From contig JAFQUP010000210.1 of assembly GCA_017408405.1 (NCBI GenBank), positions 1 to 46,709 of the forward strand: a stretch of 46,709 bases of DNA. Reading direction: 5' to 3'. Under the pieces are notes generated by a model. The model worked only from the letters and a program-made list of their open reading frames with translations. It did no database searches and was not told the origin of the DNA. This DNA is from Thermoguttaceae bacterium (GTDB taxonomy: Bacteria; Planctomycetota; Planctomycetia; Pirellulales; Thermoguttaceae). Shown one piece after another: positions 18,486 through 26,639 of this stretch. The position numbers and the translations under genes are program-made. The stretch's first letter is position 1; every line of letters starts with the position of its first letter.

Positions 18486-19346
18486 ATGAAACCATCAACA
18501 TTCCGTCGTCAACTGCTTTTTATTCTATGCTTCGCCTTACTTTCTCTCTCCCTCCCCTGTTCTGCCCAGCAGTCAAACGGAGTCGGCACCACTCCGGAAT
18601 TTCGTGGACCAGTTGGAATCCAAATGTACTCTTTACGCAATTACTGTCAAATAAATGTCGAATCAGGTCTGAAACTTGCAGCCGATCTTGGTTTCAAAAT
18701 CATCGAACCTTCAAGTTCATTCGACAAAACGCCTGAAGAATACCGTAAATTCATGGAGAAATACGGCCTTTACGCCATATCCAAAAATTTCAGCTACGGT
18801 GATCTGAAAACCGATACCGGTATTGACCGAATGATCAAAATCGGTAAAACTCTTGGCGTCAAGTACGTCGGCATTGCCTCACTCCCATTCAAACCCATGA
18901 CGGAGGAAAAGATGAGAGAAGTCATTGACGTCTTTAATCACGCGGGAGAAAGAATCTCGGCTGCTGGTTTAACATTTACCTTTCATAATCATGGAGGCGA
19001 ATTCGTTTCGTGGGAAAATGGAAAAGAAGGGGAAACTCTTTTCGATATGCTGGTTCAGCAAACCAATCCGAAAAATGTTAAATTTGAAATGGATGTCCGC
19101 TGGGTCACTGTCGGCGATCCAATCAATCTTTTGAAAAAGTATCCTGACCGATTCTGCCTCATGCACATAAAATGCGATTCCGGAAAAAACGGAATGTGTC
19201 TTGAGGAAGGAACTATTGACTGGAAAGCCGTTCTCAAAGCCGGACAGGAAATCGGAATTGAAGGTTACTTTCTTGAATATGATGACGTACGAAACATTAT
19301 TCCCAATACGGTGAACAATCTGCGCTATCTTGAAAGTCTGAAATAA
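18486..19346 (+). CDS. Secreted sugar phosphate isomerase/epimerase (xylose isomerase-like TIM barrel)
   Basis: This 286-residue protein has a signal peptide (hydrophobic residues 9-24, cleavage near CSA/QQ). The TIM-barrel domain of the AP endonuclease 2 / xylose isomerase-like superfamily follows. Typical pieces are VGIQMYSLRNY at the first strand, LGVKYVGIASLP, FTFHNHGGEF with metal or substrate histidines, NVKFEMDVRWV, FCLMHIKCD and GYFLEYDD at the last strand with the Glu. It probably isomerises or cleaves sugars in the periplasm, as in the exported 3-keto-glycoside pathways of Planctomycetes, but the reaction is not certain. The start follows AGGAGTTTTTC. It is probably a single-gene unit. 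Confidence 0.88.
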   Translation: MKPSTFRRQLLFILCFALLSLSLPCSAQQSNGVGTTPEFRGPVGIQMYSLRNYCQINVESGLKLAADLGFKIIEPSSSFDKTPEEYRKFMEKYGLYAISKNFSYGDLKTDTGIDRMIKIGKTLGVKYVGIASLPFKPMTEEKMREVIDVFNHAGERISAAGLTFTFHNHGGEFVSWENGKEGETLFDMLVQQTNPKNVKFEMDVRWVTVGDPINLLKKYPDRFCLMHIKCDSGKNGMCLEEGTIDWKAVLKAGQEIGIEGYFLEYDDVRNIIPNTVNNLRYLESLK

Positions 19347-19537
19347 CTAAAATTCCACTTGAACATTCAGTTTCGCATTTTGAATTTTGTGTTTTAGACA
19401 CTAATTCCAATTTTCACTGCGCGAAACCGCGAATTTCAATTTCGTTCGGACTTTAACACGCAGTTCCATCTTTTTACCGTAATTTCTCACTCCAACTCCC
19501 AAGAAAAATTTTCACTTTCAAATTTCAAAAGCAAAGC

Positions 19538-20188
19538 ATGGAAAAGAAAAACAATCAAATTATTGTCGGAGTAACAGGCCATCGTCATCTTTTTACGGAG
19601 GATATCGAAGACCTTACCCAAACAATCAGATATTTTTTCCTTGAGAATTTTTCCACGGAAGATTCTGTTTTTGTCCTATCCGGACTGGCGGAAGGAGCGG
19701 ATCAGCTTGCGGCTGAAACGGTTCTGGCTCTTAAAGAAAATGAGCGGCCAAACCTTCATTTAATCGGCTTTCTTCCTATGCCCGTTCGTTTTTACGAAGA
19801 AGATTTTGCGGAAACATCATATGAACCAAACGCACCCTCACCGCGTGAAAAGTTTTATCGGCTTCTTTCACGGACTGAATCCTCCATCGAACTTCCTTTA
19901 ATCTCCCCAAATGACAAAGCTGCCCTTACGCAGCATTCGATTGATCGAATAGTTCAGTATGATTTACTCGGTTCTCAGCTGGTTCGCCAATCATCAATCA
20001 TCCTTGCGCTTTGGGATGGAGAAACCCGCGGCATTAAAGCCGGCGGCACCGCCGATGTCGTTCGCCGCGCCCTTTTGGGACCAAACTTTTCAAGAGTTTT
20101 CCATATCGTAACTCCACAAAATAAAAAAGGAAGAAAACGTCCTGAAAATGCATTAAAAACGCAATGGCTATCCCAGTGGCCAGAGTAA
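19538..20188 (+). CDS. SLOG/LOG-superfamily nucleotide-binding protein of unknown role
   Basis: The 216-residue soluble protein shows a Rossmann-like nucleotide-binding pattern: GVTGHRHLF at residues 11-19, LSGLAEGADQLAAETVLAL (48-66), GFLPMPVRFYEEDF (77-90), YDLLGSQLVRQSSIILALWDG and a glycine-rich GGTADVVRRALLG. The GxTGHR plus SGxAEGADxLAAE layout is that of the SLOG superfamily (DprA, LOG and TRPM-like sensor domains), some members of which bind nucleotide-derived signals and sit in defence systems. Here it stands alone, 145 bases before ruvA on the same strand, with no recognisable effector fused to it. No good Shine-Dalgarno site is seen. The superfamily call is reasonable; function is unknown. 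Confidence 0.65.
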   Translation: MEKKNNQIIVGVTGHRHLFTEDIEDLTQTIRYFFLENFSTEDSVFVLSGLAEGADQLAAETVLALKENERPNLHLIGFLPMPVRFYEEDFAETSYEPNAPSPREKFYRLLSRTESSIELPLISPNDKAALTQHSIDRIVQYDLLGSQLVRQSSIILALWDGETRGIKAGGTADVVRRALLGPNFSRVFHIVTPQNKKGRKRPENALKTQWLSQWPE

Positions 20189-20332
20189 AATCCGAATCTA
20201 CCAATTGAATCATACGGATTCATTCACGACATTGCCGCCTTTCAGTAACTTTTACCGGCACGGAATAAACGTGAACGACCACCAGGTTCCCATTATTCAC
20301 TAACTCTTTTCACCTTTAACAGAAAGAAAAAA

Positions 20333-20956
20333 ATGATTTCAGGAATCACAGGAAAATTAAAATTCGTTTTTGAAGAATACGTAATCCTTTCTGCTGGATT
20401 CATGGAAATTGAAGTCCTTATTCCAGAATACACACGCCGAAAACTTCAACCTCTAAAAGGGGAGGATATTTCCCTTTTTACGATTTTTTATCTTGACGGA
20501 AATCCGGCTCAAGGACGTCTTACTCCCAAACTCATTGGTTTTCAATCGGAATTTGAACGTGAGTTTTTTGAACTTTTTTGCAGTGTGGATGGAGTCGGAT
20601 CCAAAAAAGCGCTTCGTGCGATGGTTCATCCGGTTGAGGAAGTCGCGTTCGCCATCAAGGAACAGGACACGAAATTTCTCGCCACGCTTCCTGGAGTTGG
20701 ACCTGCCACCGCGGAACGAATTATCGCCAAACTGCGGCGAAAAGTCAGTAAATTCGCCATTCTCTCACCCGCCTCCGGGGACTTTGGCGAAAACTTCTCC
20801 TCAGAGAATGTCGGAATTTTCGCGGATGCTTTTCAGGCTCTTTTGGTACTTGGCCATTCTGAAGCCGAAGCAAAAAAGAAAATTGAAAAACTTACCAAAT
20901 CCAAAAAAGAGTTCAAAACCGTTCAGGAAGTCCTTAACGCGATCTACGCGTCCTGA
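20333..20956 (+). CDS. ruvA: Holliday junction branch migration complex subunit RuvA
   Basis: RuvA binds four-way DNA junctions and loads the RuvB motors that drive branch migration. The protein is 207 residues, close to normal. Domain I is the OB fold starting [11 protein letters not shown]. Domain II has two helix-hairpin-helix motifs, [15 protein letters not shown] (residues 83-97) and [16 protein letters not shown] (119-134). Domain III, the RuvB-binding three-helix bundle, is at the C terminus ([25 protein letters not shown] region, 162-186). Neither ruvB nor ruvC is adjacent. A 14-pair inverted repeat at 21011-21052 separates it from the convergent gene. AGAAAG upstream is a weak Shine-Dalgarno site. 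Confidence 0.93.
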   Translation: MISGITGKLKFVFEEYVILSAGFMEIEVLIPEYTRRKLQPLKGEDISLFTIFYLDGNPAQGRLTPKLIGFQSEFEREFFELFCSVDGVGSKKALRAMVHPVEEVAFAIKEQDTKFLATLPGVGPATAERIIAKLRRKVSKFAILSPASGDFGENFSSENVGIFADAFQALLVLGHSEAEAKKKIEKLTKSKKEFKTVQEVLNAIYAS

Positions 20957-21010
20957 AATACTGCTTAGCCGCGAATAAACAGAGTGTTCGCTATCCGGAG
21001 TTAAGTCGCG

Positions 21011-21052
21011 ATCTTTTATCCTGAGTACTTTGAGTGATTCAGGATAAAAGAT
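21011..21052. terminator. Bidirectional hairpin terminator
   Basis: ATCTTTTATCCTGA (21011-21024) pairs perfectly with TCAGGATAAAAGAT (21039-21052) around a 14-base loop. It lies between ruvA (plus) and the membrane protein gene (minus), three bases from the end of the latter. Confidence 0.75.
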
Positions 21053-21054
21053 GC

Positions 21055-22185
21055 TTACTGAAAAAATACCCGGTAAACAATTCGAAGAACACATTTCTTA
21101 CCGCCGGGCCGGAGTAATTCGGCATGTTTTCCGGAATAACGAAAGCAAATCCAGCAACCGAAAAGCATGAGCGTCGGCAGAGTCCAGCAAATTGGAAAAC
21201 CTGGAAAAAAACGTATGAGCCATGCCAAAACCAATGGCCCCAAAACGATCATTAGAAAAGTAGCATAGTGGAGAAAAAACAGAGTCAGAATCACGGAGAA
21301 CGCGAAAGCCGTACCCTGCCAGCTGTCAAGTCCAAGCCAATCAACCAAAAGAACTGGACCGCTCAAAAGAAGGAATGTCGAGAAAAGCCCCCACCATCTC
21401 CAATACCTGGTTCCCCGGCCATATTTCGGTTCGGAAAAAACCTTCTGCCGAATTTTTCTTTCCACTTTTCCCGCCAGGAATTCCACAAAGGTCGGCTCAT
21501 CCGAAAAACGGTTTCTCCTGCCGAATCCTTTTTTCTCCCGGAAACCAAATTTTCGCCCTTGAAATCCTGCAACTCTCAAACACGCCCTTTCACCAATACT
21601 CTTAAGCCGGCTCAAACTATGAATATCCGCGGCCAATTCCCGCGAATTAGTCAAAACACAAACATCCTGCCGCAAATGTTCTTCAAGAACATACTCCAGA
21701 ATCGCGGCCTTTGCGGGCACTCGGCCTAAAGTCTGCACGCACCGAATCTCTCCCCGACACTTCAGCTCTTCAAGCCTTTTCAAAACTTTTTTTACCCTCT
21801 CTCGGGCAACTCCCCCTTCCTCCACTCCACTTTTTTTCTCCTCGCTCCCTTCTTCTCTTTCAGCCAATTCTTTCAGTTCATCCTCAATCCGCCCCAAAAG
21901 AACTGGAGGATTTCTTGCCAAAACAGAAGCAAAACAAGACAGAAATTGCTCCAGCGTATCATCAAGCAGGAAATCGCGATCCAAAACCAGCAATGAATCC
22001 AAAAGTATTTCAAAATTCTCGTTTTCCGAATGAAACATATTTTTTATGAATCTTTCTGAAAAATACTGACAAAACCTTCCCCCATCGATTTTCTGGTGAG
22101 AAAAAAGGAAGTGTTCTGAATTTTCGCAAAGTACTGAATGTTTCGCGCGTTCGAAAAGAGGTGAAACACCCAGGAACGAAATCAA
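21055..22185 (-). CDS. Membrane protein with possible degenerate PIN-like N-terminal domain
   Basis: I do not recognise the family. The 376-residue frame begins with TTG at 22185; an ATG at 22038 (residue 50) is the alternative start. Residues 60-110 (LLVLDRDFLLDD then PPVLLGRIEDELKEL) and 160-190 (AAILEYVLEEH then VCVLTNSRELA) follow the strand-helix order of PIN nuclease domains, with Asp69 and Glu103 in acidic positions but Ser181 where PIN proteins usually have Asp. An acidic, Lys-rich insertion (111-130) interrupts it. About three membrane segments follow at 266-285, 291-318 and 333-348. A TATAATTAA at 22239-22231 (minus) may be its -10 box, favouring the longer start. The PIN call is tentative. 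Confidence 0.6.
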   Translation of the reverse strand: MISFLGVSPLFERAKHSVLCENSEHFLFSHQKIDGGRFCQYFSERFIKNMFHSENENFEILLDSLLVLDRDFLLDDTLEQFLSCFASVLARNPPVLLGRIEDELKELAEREEGSEEKKSGVEEGGVARERVKKVLKRLEELKCRGEIRCVQTLGRVPAKAAILEYVLEEHLRQDVCVLTNSRELAADIHSLSRLKSIGERACLRVAGFQGRKFGFREKKGFGRRNRFSDEPTFVEFLAGKVERKIRQKVFSEPKYGRGTRYWRWWGLFSTFLLLSGPVLLVDWLGLDSWQGTAFAFSVILTLFFLHYATFLMIVLGPLVLAWLIRFFPGFPICWTLPTLMLFGCWICFRYSGKHAELLRPGGKKCVLRIVYRVFFQ

Positions 22186-22293
22186 ATGTCCAAATCCCCT
22201 GTTTTTTGAATATTAAACTTTGGGATTTTTTTAATTATAGAAAAAATTTATGAGAAGAAAAGGGGCACCATCTGAAAAACACTCAAATAAATC

Positions 22294-22321
22294 TTGACAA
22301 ATTACTATTTTCAAGTAAAAT
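22294..22321 (+). promoter_or_regulatory. Putative promoter for the GH172-like gene
   Basis: TTGACA (22294-22299) and TAAAAT (22316-22321) are 16 bases apart. Transcription would begin near 22328, leaving an untranslated leader of about 90 bases. Confidence 0.65.
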
Positions 22322-22416
22322 ATTTTTCAGAAAAATCCATCCACAATCTGAAATGAATTTTCCTGATTCAGGTTTCTTTCATTTCTCAGTCCACGCGTTC
22401 CATTCAAGGAGTTTTT

Positions 22417-24462
22417 ATGCGAAATTTTCTCTACGTTTTTACTGCCGTCCTGATTTTTGGATTAATTTCAAATTTATCAATCATCTCTGCTCAGGAAGTC
22501 ACATTCCATTCTCTATTAAATGAAATGGTTGATCTTCAGGCTGTCCTGAAACCAACTCCGGAATTTACCTGCGGGCAATTCAGCAGTTTTGACAGAAAAG
22601 CCAAATCTCCAGCTGAAAACTGGTTCGCAAACGCAGACCATTCTCAATTTTTGAGAGAAGAAACACGCAATGGACAAAAAGAATATGTTCTCATGGAAAG
22701 CAAAGGCCCCGGTGCCGTCGTCCGGTGGTGGATCACCGCCCCTGCCTATGAAACGACCTTTTTTATCTATGTGGACGGAGCGAAAGAACCAACTTTCGCA
22801 GGTAAAGCGGATGATTTGATTGGAGGTTCATACTTCTGCGAATCGCCCCTTTCCCAGGAAACTGCCCGTGGACGGAATCTTTATCTTCCGATTCCCTATG
22901 CCAAATCAATCAAAATCACCTGTGCCGCGAACGACAAGCAAAAGGCTCTTTACTATCAAATAAACTATCGCGCGTACTCCCAGAAAACAACGGTAGAATC
23001 ATTGACACCCGAAATCCTTCAGAATGCGCAAAGTAAAATATCTACCCTGAACCAGCGCCTGAAAGCTCCAATTACTCCCGCCCCAAACACCGCTCAATTC
23101 ACTAATGTCCTGAAAGTCGCTCCAAATGATACGCTGCTCGGAAAAGAATTCGATTCCGACGGAATGCTTACCCGTTTAACAGTCGCGATCCAGGACAAAG
23201 ATCCAGAAAAAAGGACACAGGCTCTGCGGAGTACGATTCTGGAAATTACCTTCGATGATCAAAAAACTGTCATTTGTCCAATTGGAGATTTTTTCGGTTC
23301 CGGAGTTGGAATAAATCCCTACCATACCTGCTTGACGGAAGTAAGAGAAAACGGCGAAATGAGTACCTACTGGCCAATGCCTTTCAAAAAGAACGCCAAA
23401 ATTGCTTTCAGAAATTTAGGAAATGAATCGGTCACGCTCACCATCTCTGGAGAATCCTCCCCGCTAGAAAAAGAACTTCAAAATATTTCCGAAAATGATT
23501 TTCTCTATTTCTGCGCCAATTGGCATCAAGAACGTGAAATTCAAACGATTCCTGGAAAAGGCACTAAAGACTGGAATTACCTCACGCTTGAAGGGCGCGG
23601 CGTTTTCGTCGGCGATGTTCTCGCGATTCGAAACTCCGTTTCTCAATGGTGGGGAGAGGGGGATGAAAAAATTTATGTTGACGGAGAAACATTCCCTTCA
23701 CACTTTGGTACCGGTACTGAAGACTACTACGGCTATGCCTGGTGCCAACCCAAAACATTTTCTTCGCCATGGCGTGCCCAGCCAAGAGCCGAAGGACCCG
23801 GAAATTTCGGAAACACCACAAACCTCCGCTTTCGTACTCTGGACAGAATTCCATTCTCAAAAAATTTCCGCTTCGACATGGAAATTTGGCATTGGGCCAA
23901 CGCTAAAGTTGACTATGCGGTCTCCGTCTTCTGGTACGGAACCAAAACAACAAAATTAATATCTGACAGTACGCGTTCTCTTGAAAATGAAGCAAAAGCC
24001 GCTGTCTCCTACCGGACAAAATTTGAACTTTCGGTTGGGCCTTTCAAATTCTCAAAGCAGCCGCAAAGCGGAACCGTCCAGCCGCAAAACATGAAATCCT
24101 TCAAAAATGGGAAGTGGCTTAATGATTCTCAACTCTGGTGGCACGGCGGAAATCCTGGAAGTGAATTGGAACTGGAGATCACTATCCCCAAAAACGCTCA
24201 AAAAATGACTCTCGGATTGACGAAGGCGTGCGACTATGGAATTTTTGAATTTTACCTTGATGGAAAGAAACTGGATCCGATATTCGATGCCTGCCATCCG
24301 GTCACGGGGGGAAACGGGGTCATTCGCGAAAATTTAACCATTGACCTGCCAAAAGATTTAGTAAAATCAGACAAACCCCATTCTCTGATTATTTATCTTA
24401 TTGGAAAGTCGCGACTCTCCACTGGAACAATGTTCGGAATGGATTCCATTACCTTCAAATAA
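22417..24462 (+). CDS. Secreted DUF2961 / glycoside hydrolase family 172-like protein
   Basis: This 681-residue protein has a signal peptide (hydrophobic residues 4-24, cleavage near ISA/QE). The DUF2961 domain, now classed as GH172, spans most of the chain. Landmarks are GPGAVVRWWITAP around residue 96, SGVGINPYHTCLTEV around 292, WPMPF, and FGTGTEDYYGYAWC near 431-444, in which the Glu is at a position expected for catalysis. GH172 members act on fructose-, arabinofuranose- or related furanose-containing glycans. A C-terminal beta-sandwich of about 130 residues (from WWHGGNPGSELELEI) probably binds carbohydrate. The start follows CAAGGAGTTTTT. It converges on the porin gene, which may take up released sugars; that link is an inference. 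Confidence 0.88.
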   Translation: MRNFLYVFTAVLIFGLISNLSIISAQEVTFHSLLNEMVDLQAVLKPTPEFTCGQFSSFDRKAKSPAENWFANADHSQFLREETRNGQKEYVLMESKGPGAVVRWWITAPAYETTFFIYVDGAKEPTFAGKADDLIGGSYFCESPLSQETARGRNLYLPIPYAKSIKITCAANDKQKALYYQINYRAYSQKTTVESLTPEILQNAQSKISTLNQRLKAPITPAPNTAQFTNVLKVAPNDTLLGKEFDSDGMLTRLTVAIQDKDPEKRTQALRSTILEITFDDQKTVICPIGDFFGSGVGINPYHTCLTEVRENGEMSTYWPMPFKKNAKIAFRNLGNESVTLTISGESSPLEKELQNISENDFLYFCANWHQEREIQTIPGKGTKDWNYLTLEGRGVFVGDVLAIRNSVSQWWGEGDEKIYVDGETFPSHFGTGTEDYYGYAWCQPKTFSSPWRAQPRAEGPGNFGNTTNLRFRTLDRIPFSKNFRFDMEIWHWANAKVDYAVSVFWYGTKTTKLISDSTRSLENEAKAAVSYRTKFELSVGPFKFSKQPQSGTVQPQNMKSFKNGKWLNDSQLWWHGGNPGSELELEITIPKNAQKMTLGLTKACDYGIFEFYLDGKKLDPIFDACHPVTGGNGVIRENLTIDLPKDLVKSDKPHSLIIYLIGKSRLSTGTMFGMDSITFK

Positions 24463-24528
24463 AAAACTCAAAAACATTCAGAAAATTCAGAAAGATATTT
24501 CCTGAAATTTTCGCTCCAAACTCTCCCA

Positions 24529-24555
24529 AAGCCTCCGCTCTCCAACCGGAGGCTT
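24529..24555. terminator. Hairpin between convergent GH172-like and porin genes
   Basis: AAGCCTCCG (24529-24537) pairs perfectly with CGGAGGCTT (24547-24555) around a nine-base loop. T tracts are short, but the GC-rich stem and its place between convergent stops suggest a two-way terminator. Confidence 0.6.
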
Positions 24556-24587
24556 GCCGGATTTAGCCAATTGACTCAAAAAGCGAC

Positions 24588-26015
24588 TCAAAAATCGATC
24601 TGGAACCGACTCTGAAAAATACTCTCGTTTCCTCTTTCACCTGACGAGTGTTTCGTGTCCGCGTAAACGTAATTAAACAGAATACGACATTTTGAATTCA
24701 GATACCAATTAAGTCCCACCGTATGACAAAACGTTTTTCCGGGTTCTTCCCCATACTCGAAACAGGCAATTTCATTGGCATCCAGCCAACTGAATCGATA
24801 CGCGATCTCCCAGGCTCCAGGGCCGGAAAAGAAACCTATCCCCTCCCGGCAGGTTCGCACAAAAGGATTCTCCGGTTTCAGAGCAACATAACGCCCAACT
24901 TTCCGATCATAGTTTCGACTTTCTCCTGTCAATATCCATGAAACCCCCGCGTAACCGCTCTGAATATCCGCATTCCCCGCGAATTCATCATCCAATGAAA
25001 AAAAAGCCTGCTCAAAATCAAAGCTCAAAGAACCATAGACAAAAGAGGTTTCCATTTGAAAAGCTGTCAGCGAATCAAGTCCGCTAAATGTCGCACTGAA
25101 ACATTCCGAATAATTATTTCCAGGAGTTACTTTCAAACGAGTTTTCAGATCACTCGCCTTCTCCATATCGTACTCACGAACGGAAAACGCTCCGCCAATA
25201 TGCCAGAGTCGAAGAAAACCATCTGGCTCTTTTTCATAAAACGGAAGAAATGTGGTTCGGGCAGTAAACGCAATATTTTCTGAATCACTGACAATCGGTT
25301 CCAATGACTCCGCCATACTCGCCGCAAAAATTCCAGCCGCCCAGGTCCAACGATCCGCACGGTCCCAATTATGGAACATTATCCCATTATTTCGCCCGCC
25401 GCAAAAATCTTTCGTCGTATTCAGCAATGAACGCTCCATCATCATTCCATGACGGCTTGAAGTCAAATTCTCAAGACTCCACGGCTCCTTAAAATGCCCA
25501 AGCCGGATCCCAATCCCGCATGGAAGATTCCGAAAACCCGCGTAAACATTTTTCGCGCCGATTTTATCTCCGGAAAAATCAAAAAGTAACTCGTACTCGA
25601 TCATCTCGAACTGCGTACCCTTGACCCCAAGTCTCGCGGTACGCGCAGCCGTCCCAAAAGTATCCTCTTCAACAGTGTGTGCCCCCCCGTGATCAATACT
25701 CATCGCGTCAAGATATATTCTTCCCTGAATTTTCGTCTGCGGAGTCTGTCGCTTCTTTTCTTCATCCTCAACCTTTTTCTTTGCTGCTTTTTCTGCCTCC
25801 TCGGACATTTGAAGCTTAACCGCCGCCAGGTCTGCCTGAACCTGATTCCATTCCGCAGCCGATATTTGGATTATTCTTTCCTCCGGCACATTGTCAGAAA
25901 AAACTGATTCATCCGTAATGCCTGCCTGATTACTTTCCTGCCGCGAGAGCTGCGCTGAACAAATCTCTGAAAGGAAAAGTACTCCGAGAATTAATATGCA
26001 TTTTACGGTAAGCAT
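24588..26015 (-). CDS. OprP/OprO-type outer membrane porin
   Basis: This 475-residue protein starts at the ATG at 26015, where a signal peptide (VKCILILGVLFLSEICSA) begins; the frame opens 45 codons earlier, but that part is unlike a leader. After the signal comes a helical Lys/Glu-rich segment (about residues 45-95, LAAVKLQMSEEAEKAAKKK) that could form a trimeric coiled coil. The beta-barrel domain follows from KIQGRIYLDAM, with alternating strands and family pieces such as YAGFRNLPCGIGIRLGHFKEPWSLE, SSRHGMMMERSLLNT and GGRNNGIMF. The chain ends with a beta strand finishing in Phe (SRFQIDF), typical of outer membrane proteins. Members of this family pass phosphate or other anions; specificity is not clear here. 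Confidence 0.85.
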   Translation of the reverse strand: MLTVKCILILGVLFLSEICSAQLSRQESNQAGITDESVFSDNVPEERIIQISAAEWNQVQADLAAVKLQMSEEAEKAAKKKVEDEEKKRQTPQTKIQGRIYLDAMSIDHGGAHTVEEDTFGTAARTARLGVKGTQFEMIEYELLFDFSGDKIGAKNVYAGFRNLPCGIGIRLGHFKEPWSLENLTSSRHGMMMERSLLNTTKDFCGGRNNGIMFHNWDRADRWTWAAGIFAASMAESLEPIVSDSENIAFTARTTFLPFYEKEPDGFLRLWHIGGAFSVREYDMEKASDLKTRLKVTPGNNYSECFSATFSGLDSLTAFQMETSFVYGSLSFDFEQAFFSLDDEFAGNADIQSGYAGVSWILTGESRNYDRKVGRYVALKPENPFVRTCREGIGFFSGPGAWEIAYRFSWLDANEIACFEYGEEPGKTFCHTVGLNWYLNSKCRILFNYVYADTKHSSGERGNESIFQSRFQIDF

Positions 26016-26639
26016 TTTGCCAAAGTCTTTCTGAAAATTAATATCGTGAAAAAAATTACCCTCTTTTTTTATCGTCCAAAAGAAAGAGCATTCTGGAGCA
26101 AATTTTTTCACCAATCGTTTTTTTAGGTAAACTTTCTCCACCTTACCCATCCATTCTTAATTTAATCGAATGAACTTACTTTACGTTTCTTTTTGTTTTT
26201 TTCTTTTCTCATGACTTCCCATTGCCCCACCACATCATCTCACCAGAATACCAAACTCTCCTCATTGAAATTTTCACTTGACGTCAAATTTTACGCGGAA
26301 AACCTTTAAAACCAAAAAAATCAAAAAAATTTTTTGGAAAATCTTGACAAAAGGCCGCGACTCACGTAAAATAAATTTCAGTTAAGAGTATGAACTGTTC
26401 GAATGGAGAACTTTCCAAAAGATTTTGACATAAAGTAAAAACTTTTGGATTTGGCGCCTTGAGCGGAAGATTAACGGCCCAAATTTCCAATTTTATTATC
26501 CTCACCCTCCCCAAACTTTAATTCTTTTTCCATTTTCCCTCCCATTCAAGTTCCAATATCCCACGAAGTCCAGTTTACTGTTAAAAATTTAATCATTCCC
26601 CAACCAATCCCAACCCCTACTATCCTGGAGGAATTTTCT
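26016..26639. other. Long divergent intergenic region
   Basis: About 620 AT-rich bases separate the porin start (minus) and the Tat oxidoreductase start (plus). No gene is recognisable. A promoter for the plus strand lies at 26344-26372, implying a leader of roughly 260 bases. That leader contains an inverted repeat, TCCAAAAG (26414-26421) with CTTTTGGA (26442-26449), around a 20-base loop. A palindrome TTGACGTCAA lies near 26279-26288. I do not see a clear porin promoter. Confidence 0.5.
26344..26372 (+). promoter_or_regulatory. Putative promoter for the oxidoreductase/HEAT operon
   Basis: TTGACA (26344-26349) and TAAAAT (26367-26372) are 17 bases apart. The distance to the ATG at 26640 leaves a long leader of about 260 bases. 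Confidence 0.6.

Noticed and set aside
26016..26150. 45-codon extension of the porin
   Set aside because: The signal peptide starts only at the ATG at 26015; the upstream part is basic and would block recognition as a leader.
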